Positions 50,766-60,720 of a stretch of DNA of 64,000 nucleotides are shown one piece after another. The notes below the pieces were generated by a model. The model was not told where the DNA came from. It did not search any database and saw nothing but the letters and a program-made list of their open reading frames with translations. Origin of the DNA: Microbacterium sp. BK668 (lineage in GTDB: Bacteria; Actinomycetota; Actinomycetes; Actinomycetales; Microbacteriaceae); the NCBI RefSeq assembly GCF_004362195.1, contig NZ_SNWG01000004.1, positions 28,434 to 92,433 on the forward strand, in the 5' to 3' direction. A program made the translations under genes and the position numbers. The first letter of the stretch is position 1. The number at the start of each line of letters is the position of its first letter.

Positions 50766-52802
50766 ATGGATCTCTACGCACGGCGAGGTGCGTGGGTCGC
50801 GGGTGCCGCGATCGCGCTCACGGTGGCGCTCGCGGCGCCGCCGGCCTCGGCATCCACTCCCCTCCCGTATCGCGCGACGGCCACGCTCGACGTCGCGCCG
50901 CTCACGAACCTCGCGCACCTCGACTTCCTGCTCGACCAGGCGACGCCGCCGGCCGACGTCGAGGGCCACACGACGTATCGCCTCGCCGAGGAGCCGACGC
51001 TCACGCTTCCGTGGACGTACGCCGACGCGCGCCCGGGCGGCACGTTCGAGCGGGTCGGCGGCGGCGGCCTCGACCCCGCGACGGGGTACTGGCGGCAGGG
51101 CGCTTACAACGCCGACGACATCGCGCGCGCCGCGGTGGTGTACCTCCGGCACTGGCAGCTCACGGGGGAGGACTCGAGCCGCGACTCGGCCTACGAGCTC
51201 CTCCGCTCGATCGCGTACCTCCAGACGATCGACGGACCGAACGCCGGCAACGTCGTGCTGTGGATGCAGGCGGACGGTACCCTCACCCCCTCCGCCGAGC
51301 CGGTCGAGCTGCCCGACCCCTCGGATTCGGGCCCGAGCTACTGGCTCGCACGGACGATCTGGGCCCTGGGCGAGGGCTACGCCGCGTTCGCGGAAGAATC
51401 CCCCGAGTTCGCCGCGTTCCTGGAGGACCGGCTCGCTCTCTCCATCGACGCGCTGAACCGCCAGGTTCTGGTCCGGTACGGCGAGTGGGCGGTGTCGGAC
51501 GGGATGCGGGTGCCTGCGTGGCTCATCGTGGACGGGGCGGATGCCTCGGCCGAGGCCGTGCTCGGGCTCGCGGCGCGGGTCGAGGCCGCGCCGGGCGACA
51601 CCGCGGCGGCCGAGGCGATGCGCGAGCTCGCCGAGGGCATCGCGGCGATGTCGGCCGGCGACGAGCGCTCGTGGCCGTACGGCGCGATCCTCCCGTGGGC
51701 GCAGTCGCGCAGCATGTGGCACGCGTGGGGGTCGCAGATGCCGGCGGCGCTGGCCGAGGCATCCGTCGCCCTGGGCGATGCTGCGCTCCTGCGGCCCGCG
51801 GTCCGCGACTCGGCCGTCTTCACCCCGACGCTCCTGACGGCCGGAGGCCCCGACAACGGATGGTTCCCGACTCCGAGCGACCGCGTGCAGATCGCCTATG
51901 GCGCGGACTCGCGGGTGCAGTCGCTCCTCGCCGTCGCCGATGCGACGGGGTCGGCGGGCTTCGCCGACCTCGCCGCGATGCAGGCGGCGTGGTTCTTCGG
52001 GGCGAACCGGTCGGGAGCCGTCATGTACGACCCCGCGACGGGCGTGACGTACGACGGCCTGCAGCCCGACGGCTCGGTCAACCGCAACAGCGGCGCCGAG
52101 AGCACGATCCACGGGCTGCTGACGATGCTCGCGCTGGACGCCCGGCCCGCGCTCGCCGAGCGCGCCCAGTCGGTCGCGACGGTCGCCGAGCGAGCGGGGC
52201 TGCGCGTCGTGGAGGCCGAGGGGGCGCAGACCGATGGCACGGTGTTCACGCCCGAGGCGTGGACGGGTGAGTCGCTCTGGTCGGGCAGCGCCCTGCGCCT
52301 CACGGCCGGCCAGCGGGCGACCTTCGACATCGGCGCCGACGACACCTCCCGCTGGGTCGAACCGGTCGTGTGGTCGATGCCGGGGTCGTCGAGCACGTCG
52401 CGGTGGACGTCGCACCATCGGCCCATCGGGACGCTCACCGAGAGCGGCTTCGAGCAGGGCATCTCGCCCGTGCCGGGGGTGCTGCTGCCGCGGCAGCTCT
52501 CGAAGTGGGTCGCGGCCGACCGCGCGGGGCTCGACGTCGCCGTGACGCAGGGCACGCTCACCCTCGACGCGCTCCTCGTCCGGCCCTTCGTGTCGCGGCT
52601 CGCCCTCACCGGCGACGGCGGACGGACCGAGCTGGTGCACTCGTCGGCCGCGTCGCCGCAGCCGGTCGTCGTCGGCCAGTCCGGCGCCGCGTCGGTCGCG
52701 TCGGTCTACGACGCGACGGGAAGGCTCGTGCGCACGGCCGAGTTCGACGGCTCCCGCAACGTGGTCCTGCCGGTGGGAGGGTTCGCGATCGTGCAGGGCT
52801 GA
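50766..52802 (+). CDS. Secreted (alpha/alpha)-barrel protein, probable glycoside hydrolase-like, plus C-terminal beta domain
   Basis: 678 residues with a Sec signal peptide (VAGAAIALTVALAAPPASA, cleavage near 30). Residues 40-470 are helical with repeated Trp/Ala-rich helices (RAAVVYLRHWQLTGEDSSR, SYWLARTIWALGEGYAAF, WPYGAILPWAQSRSMWHAWG, ESTIHGLLTMLALDARPAL), the look of a six-hairpin barrel. Residues 480-678 are beta-rich and may bind carbohydrate. I cannot name a CAZy family. Its position after the GH130/ABC genes suggests work on the extracellular glycan whose products are imported. Strong ribosome-binding site AAAGGAAA. Confidence 0.78.
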   Translation: MDLYARRGAWVAGAAIALTVALAAPPASASTPLPYRATATLDVAPLTNLAHLDFLLDQATPPADVEGHTTYRLAEEPTLTLPWTYADARPGGTFERVGGGGLDPATGYWRQGAYNADDIARAAVVYLRHWQLTGEDSSRDSAYELLRSIAYLQTIDGPNAGNVVLWMQADGTLTPSAEPVELPDPSDSGPSYWLARTIWALGEGYAAFAEESPEFAAFLEDRLALSIDALNRQVLVRYGEWAVSDGMRVPAWLIVDGADASAEAVLGLAARVEAAPGDTAAAEAMRELAEGIAAMSAGDERSWPYGAILPWAQSRSMWHAWGSQMPAALAEASVALGDAALLRPAVRDSAVFTPTLLTAGGPDNGWFPTPSDRVQIAYGADSRVQSLLAVADATGSAGFADLAAMQAAWFFGANRSGAVMYDPATGVTYDGLQPDGSVNRNSGAESTIHGLLTMLALDARPALAERAQSVATVAERAGLRVVEAEGAQTDGTVFTPEAWTGESLWSGSALRLTAGQRATFDIGADDTSRWVEPVVWSMPGSSSTSRWTSHHRPIGTLTESGFEQGISPVPGVLLPRQLSKWVAADRAGLDVAVTQGTLTLDALLVRPFVSRLALTGDGGRTELVHSSAASPQPVVVGQSGAASVASVYDATGRLVRTAEFDGSRNVVLPVGGFAIVQG

Positions 52803-52842
52803 CCCCGCTCCTGATCTGGTTCTGACCTCGAGACCGCACCTG

Positions 52843-52883
52843 AGCGCCGAGACAGCGGTTGACACCCGCTGTCTCGGCGCTCG
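52843..52883 (+). terminator. Strong hairpin terminator closing the sugar cluster
   Basis: GAGCGCCGAGACAGCGG (52843-52859) pairs perfectly with its complement at 52867-52883 around a 7-base loop (TTGACAC). Seventeen pairs; no T tract, but long. Confidence 0.75.
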
Positions 52884-52990
52884 GTCGCATCCTCGCCGGT
52901 GCAGGGGGCGGGGAGGGGAGGGATGGATGCCGCCACCGCCGTGTCCGATTTCCGCCAGCCGGTGTCTGCGGGGCGTGTCAGAGTGGACGC

Positions 52991-54631
52991 ATGGGCAGCC
53001 CCGTGACGAACAGCAGCCCGCCGGAGGCGGGCGGCACGGCGACGGCCGTCGCGATGTCGTTCGCCGAGCGGTACCGCGTCATCCAGTCGCGCGACCCGCG
53101 CTTCGACGGTCAGTTCGTCACCGCCGTCCGCTCGACGGGCATCTACTGCCGGCCGAGCTGCCCGGCCCGCACGCCCAAGGAGTCGAACGTCACCTTCTAC
53201 GCCACGAGCGCCGCCGCCCACGAGGCGGGCTACCGCGCGTGCAAGCGGTGCCTTCCCGAGGCCGCGCCGGGATCGCCGGCATGGAACCTGCGCGGTGACA
53301 CGACGGCGCGCGCCATGCGACTCATCGCCGACGGCGTCGTCGAGCGCGAGGGCGTGCCGGGTCTCGCCCGGCGGCTGGGCTATTCGCCTCGCCACCTCAC
53401 CCGGCTGCTCACGGCCGAGCTGGGCGCCGGGCCGCTCGCGCTCAGCCGCGCGCACCGCGCGCACACGGCGCGCATGCTGCTCGTCGGCACCGACCTGCCG
53501 GCCGCCGACGTCGCGTTCTCGGCCGGCTTCGCGAGCGTCCGGCAGTTCAACGACACCGTGCGGGAGGTGTTCGGGATGCCGCCCCTCGAGCTCCGTGCGC
53601 GTCGACGGCGTCCTGCCCACGCCTTCGCGGCGGCTGCCGACGCCCCCGGCGCGATCGACCTGATCCTGCCGCACCGCGGCCCGCTGGACGCCGCGGGCCT
53701 CTTCGCCTGGATGAGGGCGCGGGCGATCCCCGGCGTCGAGACCGCGTCCGACTCCACCTTCTCCCGCACTCTCCGGCTCGCGGGCGGCCCCGCCTGGTTC
53801 GAGCTCCGCCTCGACGACGGCGGGCACGTCCGGCTCCGCGCCCGCCTCACCGCCCTCCGCGACCTCCCCGCCGTCGTCGCACGCGCGCGGCGGCTGTTCG
53901 ACCTCGACGCCGACCCGATCGCCGTCGACGAGGCGCTCGCCCGGCATCCGGCGCTCACGGATCTCGTCGCGCGGATTCCCGGCATCCGCGTTCCCGGGGC
54001 CGCCGACCCGCACGAGATGCTCATCCGGGCGATGGTCGGCCAGCAGATCACCGTCGCAGCCGCGCGCACCGCGCTCACGGCGCTCGCCTCCGTGCTGGGC
54101 GAGCGGGTCGACGGCTTCGGTGACGACACCCTCCTCTTCCCGACGATGGCGGCCATCGCGGAGCGCGGGCACGAGGTGCTGCGCGGGCCCGCGGCGCGCA
54201 CGCGCGCGCTGCTCGGTGCCGCCACGGCCCTCGCCGACGGCAGTCTCACGCTCACGACCGGCGATGACGGGCCGGAGCAGCGGGCCGCGCTCCTGGCGAT
54301 GCCCGGCATCGGCCCGTGGACGGCTGACTACGTCGGCATGCGGGTGCTGGGAGATCCCGATGTGCTCCTCCCCGGCGACGTCGCCGCCCGCGCGGGCGCC
54401 GCGGCCGTCGGCATCCCCTCCGATCAGGCGGGACTCGTCGCCTGGTCGGCCCGCACGGCCCCCTGGCGCAGCTACCTCATGGCTCACCTGTGGGCGGCGG
54501 CTCCGGCATCCCGCCCGCGCCGCGTCGATCCGGCATCCCGCCCGCGCGGCGTCGACTCCGCGGGCCGCGCCGGCCTCTCGACCCCGAACCCCGCCCGGCG
54601 TACATCCGCCCCCACTCTGGAGACCTCATGA
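52991..54631 (+). CDS. Ada-AlkA fusion: methylphosphotriester-sensing regulator with DNA-3-methyladenine glycosylase
   Basis: 546 residues, three parts. (1) Ada N-terminal zinc domain: [20 protein letters not shown] with C53, C57, C84 and C87 in [10 protein letters not shown] and RACKRCLP; C53 is the likely methyl acceptor. (2) AraC-type [23 protein letters not shown] and [17 protein letters not shown] (about 118-195). (3) AlkA-like glycosylase with HhH ([20 protein letters not shown]) and catalytic Asp in [11 protein letters not shown]. It senses and repairs alkylated DNA. ATG 52991 gives a 21-residue lead; ATG 53054 is an alternative start. The tail repeats [15 protein letters not shown]. 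It overlaps the Ogt gene by four bases. Confidence 0.93.
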   Translation: MGSPVTNSSPPEAGGTATAVAMSFAERYRVIQSRDPRFDGQFVTAVRSTGIYCRPSCPARTPKESNVTFYATSAAAHEAGYRACKRCLPEAAPGSPAWNLRGDTTARAMRLIADGVVEREGVPGLARRLGYSPRHLTRLLTAELGAGPLALSRAHRAHTARMLLVGTDLPAADVAFSAGFASVRQFNDTVREVFGMPPLELRARRRRPAHAFAAAADAPGAIDLILPHRGPLDAAGLFAWMRARAIPGVETASDSTFSRTLRLAGGPAWFELRLDDGGHVRLRARLTALRDLPAVVARARRLFDLDADPIAVDEALARHPALTDLVARIPGIRVPGAADPHEMLIRAMVGQQITVAAARTALTALASVLGERVDGFGDDTLLFPTMAAIAERGHEVLRGPAARTRALLGAATALADGSLTLTTGDDGPEQRAALLAMPGIGPWTADYVGMRVLGDPDVLLPGDVAARAGAAAVGIPSDQAGLVAWSARTAPWRSYLMAHLWAAAPASRPRRVDPASRPRGVDSAGRAGLSTPNPARRTSAPTLETS

Positions 54632-55122
54632 CCACCGCCACGATCCAGACGATCGACACCCCCGACGGCGCCTTCACTATCGTCGCCGACGCGCGCGGCC
54701 GTGTGCTCGCCTCGGGCTGGACCGCCGACCCCGCGGCGGCTCTCGCGCGCATCAGCCCGCGGCTGCGTCCGGTCTCGGTGACGGAGGGGGAGACGGATGC
54801 CGCGGCCGCCGCCCGCGCATACTACAGCGGCGACCTGTCCGCCATCACGTCGGTCGAGGTCGCGCAGGGCGGCACCGAGATGCAGCTCGCCGGATGGCAC
54901 GCGCTGCGCGACATCGCGCCGGGCGCGCCCCTCACCTACGCGGAGTTCGCCGCCGCCCTCGGGCAGCCGAGTGCCGTGCGGGCCGCGGCATCCATCTGCG
55001 CCCGCAACGCGCCGGCCCTCTTCGTGCCGTGCCACCGCGTGCTGCGATCCGACGGCTCGCTCGGCGGCTTCGCCTGGGGGCTCGAGGTGAAGCGCTCGCT
55101 CCTCGCCCGCGAAGCGGCCTGA
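54628..55122 (+). CDS. ogt: Methylated-DNA-protein-cysteine methyltransferase
   Basis: 164 residues. The suicide cysteine is C135 in [24 protein letters not shown] and the Asn-Ala region ICARNAPA are family motifs. It removes O6-alkyl groups from guanine. The ATGA overlap with the Ada-AlkA gene plus GGAG upstream shows coupled translation, so phosphotriester sensing, N-alkyl glycosylase and O6-alkyl removal come from one mRNA. The N-terminal domain is short. Confidence 0.94.
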   Translation: MTTATIQTIDTPDGAFTIVADARGRVLASGWTADPAAALARISPRLRPVSVTEGETDAAAAARAYYSGDLSAITSVEVAQGGTEMQLAGWHALRDIAPGAPLTYAEFAAALGQPSAVRAAASICARNAPALFVPCHRVLRSDGSLGGFAWGLEVKRSLLAREAA

Positions 55123-55135
55123 CCCGCACCCGCTC

Positions 55136-55424
55136 CGGTCGTCGAGGGGGGGAGCGCAGGGTCCTCTCCCGGTCGTCGAGCGAGGGAGCGCAGCCTGCCC
55201 GGTCGTTGAGCGAGGGAGCGCGGCGACCGAGACGAAACGCCCGGGCTTCCTCGGCCGGTCGGCGCGTTTCGTCTCGCTTCGCTCGCTCAACGACCGAGGG
55301 TTCTGCCTTCTCGTGAATGACCTCCGGTCGTTGAGCGAGGGAGCGCAGCGACCGAGACGAAACGCCTCGGGGTTCCTCTCCCGGTCGTTGAGCGAGGGAG
55401 CGCAGCGACCGAGACGAAACGCCT
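55136..55424. repeat. Cluster of six REP-like elements
   Basis: Forward copies start near 55136, 55169, 55199, 55323 and 55381; one reverse copy is at 55262-55297. Full copies read GGTCGTTGAGCGAGGGAGCG then CAGCGACCGAGACGAAACGC. The 403-base gap 55123-55525 holds these elements and, at its right end, the promoter of a microORF. Confidence 0.88.
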
Positions 55425-55525
55425 CGAACCCGCGCACAACTCCTCCTTGCATCCAGCATCCTCTCAGGCTTAGGCTGGAGGGCTGTCGCGCGACCCGCGG
55501 CACCCCACGATCCGAGGAGGAAGCC

Positions 55526-55627
55526 ATGTATCAGGCCGTCGCCGACATCCAGCCGGTCGCCTTCCGCCTCGTCCTCGGCACGTGGATCGGCAAGGCCCGT
55601 CCCGCCGCAGGAGACCCGCGGCACTAG
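55526..55627 (+). CDS. Candidate microprotein (33 aa)
   Basis: ATG 55526 with a strong GAGGAGG 7 bases upstream and a TAGGCT -10 box near 55470. The product starts MYQAVADIQPVAFRLVLGTW and continues IGKARPAAGDPRH, with a weakly hydrophobic middle. Ends 136 bases before the exporter gene. It may be a functional small protein or a leader peptide for the exporter. The paired promoter and ribosome-binding site are the evidence; no family is recognised. Confidence 0.45.
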   Translation: MYQAVADIQPVAFRLVLGTWIGKARPAAGDPRH

Positions 55628-55763
55628 CCGCGTCCCGGGTCCGGCATAGCCTCGGGCCCGCCGGCGTTCTCCTCGACAGGTCGGTCGACCGGCCTCCGCG
55701 CGTCTGTGCGCTCTCCTCGCTGTTCCGTCGCGATGTCGCGGCATCCGTCACCCCACAAGGATC

Positions 55764-57605
55764 ATGACTTCCACTGCCCCCTCCACCCGGCTCTCCACCG
55801 CACGAGCGCTCGCGAGGCTCCTCCCGTTCGCCAAGCCCGTCATGCCGCGGCTCGTCCTCGGCGCCGTCAGCGCGCTCCTGGCGAGCCTCGTCGCGCTCGG
55901 GATCCCGCTCGTGCTCGAGGCATTCGTCGGCGAGAACGGCCCCATCGCCTCGGGCGAGCTGTGGCCGATCATCGGTGCGAGCGCCGTCGTGCTCGCCCTG
56001 GGACTCGCCGAAGCCGGACTCATCTGGCTGCGCCGCTGGTTCGTGCTGACGCCCGCGACGTCGGTGGAGTACGACCTGCGCACGAGCTTCTACCAGCGCC
56101 TGCAGCGCCTGCCGGTCGCGTTCCACGACCGGTGGCAGTCCGGCCAGCTGCTCAGCCGCATGATGCAGGACCTCAGCGTCATCCGCCGCTGGCTCGCGTT
56201 CGGCCTCATCCTGCTGCTCGTCAACATCCTGACGATCTTCGTGGGGTCGCTCATCCTGTTCCGCTGGCATTGGGCGCTGGGGACGACGTTCCTCATCTTC
56301 TCCCTCCCGATCTGGTACGCGGGCTACCGCTTCGAGAAGCGATACGGCGCCCTGACGCGCCAGAGTCAGGACCAGGCGGGTGACTTGGCCACGGCGGTGG
56401 AAGAGAGCGTTCACGGCATCCGCGTGCTCAAGGCCTTCGGACGCGGCAAGCACGCCCTCCGGCAGTTCACGCGCCAGGCCGAGACGCTGCGCGAGACCGA
56501 GCTCGACAAAGCCCGCGCCATCGGGCTCATCTGGTTCTGGCTCGTGCTGCTGCCCGACATCGCGTTCGCCTCGTGCCTCGCGGTCGGGATCGTGCTGAAC
56601 GCCACCGGTCAGCTGCAGGTGCAGGAGCTCTTCGCGTTCTTCGCGATGGCGACGGTGCTGCGCTGGCCCATGGAGTCCATCGGGTTCCTGTTCTCGTTCC
56701 TCCTCGACGCACGCACCGCCACCGACCGCATCTTCGAGGTCTTCGACGAGCAGAACACGATCACCGACCCCGAGAACCCGGTCTCGATCTCCCAGCCGCG
56801 CGGAGAGCTCGCCTTCGAGGGCGTGCACTTCCGGTATCAGGATGCCCCGGCCACCCAGCGCGACCTCCTCGACGGCATTGACCTCGTCCTCCGGCCGGGT
56901 GAGACGATGGCACTCGTCGGGCTCACGGGGTCCGGCAAGACGACCCTCACCACCCTGCCGACGCGGCTGTACGACGTGACGGGCGGTCGGGTGACCCTGG
57001 ACGGGGTCGACGTGCGCGATCTCAGGCTCGCGGAGCTGCGGCGGCACATCTCGATGGCCTTCGAGGACGCGACGCTGTTCTCGTCGTCGGTGCGTGAGAA
57101 TGTGCTGCTCGGTCGCGAAGACCTCGCCCCCGGCAGCCCCGAGGCCGACGCGGCTCTGGCCGAAGCGCTCGCGGTGGCCCAGGCATCCTTCGTCTACGAC
57201 CTCCCCGACGGGGCCGACACGATCATCGGCGAGGAGGGGCTGTCGCTTTCGGGGGGTCAGCGCCAGCGGCTCGCCCTCGCCCGAGCGGTGGCGGCCAAGC
57301 CCGCCGTGCTCGTGCTCGACGACCCCCTGTCGGCGCTCGACGTCGACACCGAGGCGCTCGTCGAAGAGGCGCTGCGCCAGGTGCTCGCCGACACGACGGC
57401 GCTCATCGTCGCGCACCGTCCCTCCACCGTCGCCCTCGCGGACCGGGTCGCACTCCTCGAGCGCGGGCGGGTCACGGCGGTGGGGACGCACTCCGAGCTC
57501 CTCCGCACGAGCGAGCACTACCGACACGTGATCTCGAGTCTGGAGCTCGAAGAGGCCCGCGTGCGGGCACCGCAGGCAGAGGAAGCGAAGGAGGTGGCCC
57601 GATGA
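55764..57605 (+). CDS. Heterodimeric ABC exporter, subunit 1 (degenerate ATP site Walker residues)
   Basis: 613 residues: six-helix membrane domain (about 20-315) and ATPase domain (about 345-590). Walker A GLTGSGKT (386-393) and signature LSGGQ (495-499) are normal. Walker B is LVLDD with D520 in place of the catalytic Glu, and the Q-loop is AFEDATLF with E434 in place of Gln. This marks the degenerate half-site. AAGGATC precedes the ATG. It overlaps the second subunit by four bases. Substrate unknown; such pairs export drugs, lipids or peptides. Confidence 0.95.
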   Translation: MTSTAPSTRLSTARALARLLPFAKPVMPRLVLGAVSALLASLVALGIPLVLEAFVGENGPIASGELWPIIGASAVVLALGLAEAGLIWLRRWFVLTPATSVEYDLRTSFYQRLQRLPVAFHDRWQSGQLLSRMMQDLSVIRRWLAFGLILLLVNILTIFVGSLILFRWHWALGTTFLIFSLPIWYAGYRFEKRYGALTRQSQDQAGDLATAVEESVHGIRVLKAFGRGKHALRQFTRQAETLRETELDKARAIGLIWFWLVLLPDIAFASCLAVGIVLNATGQLQVQELFAFFAMATVLRWPMESIGFLFSFLLDARTATDRIFEVFDEQNTITDPENPVSISQPRGELAFEGVHFRYQDAPATQRDLLDGIDLVLRPGETMALVGLTGSGKTTLTTLPTRLYDVTGGRVTLDGVDVRDLRLAELRRHISMAFEDATLFSSSVRENVLLGREDLAPGSPEADAALAEALAVAQASFVYDLPDGADTIIGEEGLSLSGGQRQRLALARAVAAKPAVLVLDDPLSALDVDTEALVEEALRQVLADTTALIVAHRPSTVALADRVALLERGRVTAVGTHSELLRTSEHYRHVISSLELEEARVRAPQAEEAKEVAR

Positions 57606-59416
57606 GCGCGACCGTCACCGGCACGAGCGGCGAGGACCGCTCCGACTACACGCGCCAGGAGAGCCGCCAGATCCGGCGCCGCTCGCTGCGCCTGCTCGGC
57701 TCGCTCGTGAGCCCCGTGCGCTGGCAGCTCGTGCTCGCCGCGTCCGTGCTCGTGATCTCGACGATCCTCCGCGTGCTCGGGCCGGCCCTCATCGCGTACG
57801 GCATCGACACGGCGCTGCCCGCCGCGGTCGAGCAGGCGGACTGGATGCCGACGATCATGGTCGTCGCCGTCTACCTCGCCTCGGCGCTCGGCGGTGCCGC
57901 GCTGATCGGGTGGTACGTCGTCGTGGCGGCGCGCCTCACGCAGGCCGTCATGCTCGACCTCCGCAAGCGCATCTTCCTGCACACTCAGCGGCTGAGCCTG
58001 GAGTTCCACGAGTCCTACACCTCGGGCCGGATCATCTCGCGGCAGACGAGCGACCTCGACTCGATCCGCGAGCTCCTGGACGGCGGGCTGAACGAGCTCA
58101 CCTCCGGCATCCTCTACGGCGGGTTCACGCTGATCGCCCTGCTCCTGCTCGACTGGCAGTCGGGGCTCATCCTGCTCGTCATGGGCATTCCGATGCTGCT
58201 GCTGATGCGCTGGTTCTACACGCGGTCGCAGAAGGCGTACCGGCAGTCCCGCACCGCCAGCGCGAACGTCATCGTGCAGTTCGTCGAGACCATGACCGGC
58301 ATCCGCGCGGTCAAGGCGTTCCGCAAGGAGCCGCGCAACGACGAGCAGTTCGGCGAGCTCGCGAGCGGCTACCGCGACGTCAACCTCCGGACGATCCGCA
58401 TCTTCGGCACCTTCGAGCCGGGCCTCATCGCGATCTCGGGCATCGCGCTCGCGTTGGTGCTGATGTGGGGCGGCCTCCGGGTGTCGGCGGGCGCGCTCGA
58501 GGTCGGTGTGCTCCTGGCGGCCGTCCTGTACGTCCGCAACTTCTTCTCGCCGATGCAGGAGGTCGCCTACTTCCTCAACTCGTACCAGTCCGCCACGGCG
58601 GCGCTCGAGAAGGTGTCGGGCGTCCTCGAGGAGGAGCCCACGGTCCCCGACCCGGTGGATCCGGTGGACCTGTGGACCGCGCGCGGCCACGTGCGCTTCG
58701 ACGACGTCACGTTCGGCTACAGCCGGGAGCGCGTCATCCTGCCGCACTTCTCGCTCGACATCCCGTCGGGCCAGACCATCGCGCTCGTGGGCACGACGGG
58801 AGCCGGTAAGTCCACGCTCGCGAAGCTCGTGTCGCGGTTCTACGACCCGAGCGAGGGGAGCGTGACGCTCGACGGCGTCGACTTGCGATCGCTGCACCCG
58901 AAGGACCTCCGGCGCGCGATCGTCATGGTCACGCAGGAGGCGTACCTCTTCAGTGGCTCCGTCGCCGACAACATCGCACTCGGCAAGCCCGACGCGACGC
59001 TCGCCGAGATCAAGGCTGCGGCGCGCGCGGTCGGCGCCGACGAGTTCATCGAGGACCTCCCCGACGGCTACAACACCGACGTCAACAAGCGCGGCGGCCG
59101 CGTCTCCGCGGGGCAGCGGCAGTTGATCTCGTTCGCCCGGGCGTTCCTCGCCGACCCCGCCGTGCTCATCCTCGACGAGGCCACGGCGTCGCTCGACATC
59201 CCGAGCGAGCGGCTCATCCAGGAGGCTCTGCAGAGCCTCCTCGCCGACCGGACCGCGATCATCATCGCCCACCGCCTGTCGACGGTCGCGATCGCCGATC
59301 GCGTCCTCGTCATGGAGCACGGCCGCATCATCGAGGACGACGCCCCCGGAAACCTCATCGGCGGCTCGGGCAAGTTCGCGCAGCTGCACGCCGCATGGCG
59401 GGAGTCGCTGGTCTAG
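57602..59416 (+). CDS. Heterodimeric ABC exporter, subunit 2 (consensus ATP site Walker residues)
   Basis: 604 residues, same layout: helices between about 35 and 325, ATPase from about 360. Walker A GTTGAGKS (397-404), Q445 in VTQEAYLF and Walker [11 protein letters not shown] with E526 are canonical, but the signature is VSAGQ (501-505) instead of LSGGQ. It therefore complements subunit 1: its own Walker side plus subunit 1 LSGGQ makes one active site. The coupled ATGA start (57602) supports a 1:1 complex. Confidence 0.95.
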   Translation: MSATVTGTSGEDRSDYTRQESRQIRRRSLRLLGSLVSPVRWQLVLAASVLVISTILRVLGPALIAYGIDTALPAAVEQADWMPTIMVVAVYLASALGGAALIGWYVVVAARLTQAVMLDLRKRIFLHTQRLSLEFHESYTSGRIISRQTSDLDSIRELLDGGLNELTSGILYGGFTLIALLLLDWQSGLILLVMGIPMLLLMRWFYTRSQKAYRQSRTASANVIVQFVETMTGIRAVKAFRKEPRNDEQFGELASGYRDVNLRTIRIFGTFEPGLIAISGIALALVLMWGGLRVSAGALEVGVLLAAVLYVRNFFSPMQEVAYFLNSYQSATAALEKVSGVLEEEPTVPDPVDPVDLWTARGHVRFDDVTFGYSRERVILPHFSLDIPSGQTIALVGTTGAGKSTLAKLVSRFYDPSEGSVTLDGVDLRSLHPKDLRRAIVMVTQEAYLFSGSVADNIALGKPDATLAEIKAAARAVGADEFIEDLPDGYNTDVNKRGGRVSAGQRQLISFARAFLADPAVLILDEATASLDIPSERLIQEALQSLLADRTAIIIAHRLSTVAIADRVLVMEHGRIIEDDAPGNLIGGSGKFAQLHAAWRESLV

Positions 59417-59545
59417 CGCTGGAGCGGATGGATGCCTCGGCCCCGCGCGTGCGGGCCTGGCCTCCGTCCCTGCCGGGCCGCGCCGTGCCGCGCCGAGGCT
59501 CCCGTCCTCGCTGCGCCGAGGCATCCGTGGCTGCCGGGCCGCGCC

Positions 59546-59660
59546 GTGCCGACGCATCCGCCCTCCCCGCGCCGAGGCATCCGTCCTCCCTGCGCCGAGG
59601 CATCCGTCCTCTCCGCGCCGACGCTTCCGTCATCCCCGTGCCGAGGCATCCGCCCTCCCA
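59546..59660. repeat. 23-bp tandem repeat, five copies
   Basis: Units at 59546, 59569, 59592, 59615 and 59638 are variants of GCGCCGAGGCATCCGTCCTC plus three bases. Each carries a GCATCC or GCTTCC core. The gap 59417-59774 contains this array and the inverted repeat below; no gene is seen. Confidence 0.85.
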
Positions 59661-59703
59661 CCCCGCGGGGGGCGGGCGGTGGACTGTCGCCCGCCATGCA
59701 CCG

Positions 59704-59774
59704 CGGTCGGAGAAATCCACTTCGGTCGGATCCTTCGCGTCGGATCATCCGACTGCGCTCGATTTCTCCGACCG
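59704..59774 (-). terminator. Inverted repeat with GTCGGA motifs directly after the DUF559 gene
   Basis: CGGTCGGAGAAATC (59704-59717) pairs perfectly with GATTTCTCCGACCG (59761-59774). Inside is a second palindrome GTCGGATCATCCGAC (59739-59753). It starts one base past the stop codon of the DUF559 gene, so it may terminate it; the same GTCGGA/ATCCGAC words recur upstream of that gene. Confidence 0.55.
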
Positions 59775-60617
59775 TCACGCGGCCACGTGCGCCCCCATGG
59801 CAATGGCTCGGGCGATGGTGCGCTCCACGGTCGGCCAATCGTGTACGACCTGCGAGTAGGTGAATCGCAGCACGGTGTATCCCCGGAGCCTCAGTTCGGC
59901 ATCGTGCGCCAGATCCCGGCTCCTCTGAGCCGAGCTGGAATGGTGCGCGAACCCGTCGATCTGGACCACGAGCCGCTCGCCGATGAGCAGATCCACGGGC
60001 TTGCGCGCCAGGACCGCCTGCTGACGGATCGGGATGCCCCACCTGCTGAGACGCGTCACCGCAATGGTTTCGAGGCCCGAATCGGAGAGGCCGTTCACCT
60101 GCTCCGCGCAGCGACGTGCTGCGAGCGATCTCCAGCGGACGTTCCTCAGGGCGTCGACCGAGATGCTCTCCACCCGGATCGCCGATTCCCACACGACGAG
60201 GGCGGCCTCTTCGGAGACGCACGAGGCGATATGCGCGAGCGCGTCCTCGGGCGACTCTGTGAGGGCGAACGGCGGCGCGGGAGCGATCGACTGGCTCCAG
60301 TGGACGACCGCGTCTTCACAGACCCGGGGAGCTCGGCCGTGCGGCTTGACGGAGAAGTGCCGCCCGGAGACGACTCCCTCGGGAATCCACCAGCCGCGCC
60401 GTCGCGCGAGAGAGAGACACGTCACGCGTGCGCCGGCGCCCGCCGCGGCGACCAACTCCGCATCCGCGTCAGGAAGGGCCAGCCATGCGCGTCGAACGAC
60501 GTGCACTTCACCGCTTGCGATGCAGCGCGTCTGCTGTCGCGGTCCGAAACCCGCGAGGCGCGCGGCATCCCGGTGACCGATCCCGTCGCTGCGGCTCAAC
60601 CACTCGCGCAGATCCAT
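59775..60617 (-). CDS. DUF559-type endonuclease-like protein with AbiEi-like N-terminal region
   Basis: 280 residues. Residues 1-60 look like the AbiEi-antitoxin-type winged helix used in this family (LSRSDGIGHRDAARLAGFG). Residues 180-280 are the DUF559/Vsr-like PD-(D/E)XK fold: E183 in GLETIAVTRL, D209 in KPVDLLIGE, QIDGFAHHSS (219-228) and AHDAELRLRGYTVLRFTYSQV. The usual Glu of EIDG is Gln219 here, a change I believe is frequent in actinobacterial members, so nuclease activity is uncertain. ATG 60617 is six bases after a CAGAAT box. Both flanks carry GTCGGA repeats. Function unknown; defence or repair roles are guessed for the family. Confidence 0.85.
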   Translation of the reverse strand: MDLREWLSRSDGIGHRDAARLAGFGPRQQTRCIASGEVHVVRRAWLALPDADAELVAAAGAGARVTCLSLARRRGWWIPEGVVSGRHFSVKPHGRAPRVCEDAVVHWSQSIAPAPPFALTESPEDALAHIASCVSEEAALVVWESAIRVESISVDALRNVRWRSLAARRCAEQVNGLSDSGLETIAVTRLSRWGIPIRQQAVLARKPVDLLIGERLVVQIDGFAHHSSSAQRSRDLAHDAELRLRGYTVLRFTYSQVVHDWPTVERTIARAIAMGAHVAA

Positions 60618-60720
60618 CCGGCGATTCTGGCGCGCCTCGCGGCCGGCGGATCGTCCGGGTGCCGGAGACGAGGAGAAGGCGCAGATCGGAGGTCCTGAGG
60701 AGGAGCGGATGCGGCGGCAT

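Noticed and set aside
59417..59774. Small genes in the Pro/Arg-rich frames of the 23-bp array
   Set aside because: Frames exist only because the repeat lacks stops; no ribosome-binding site and no conserved sequence.
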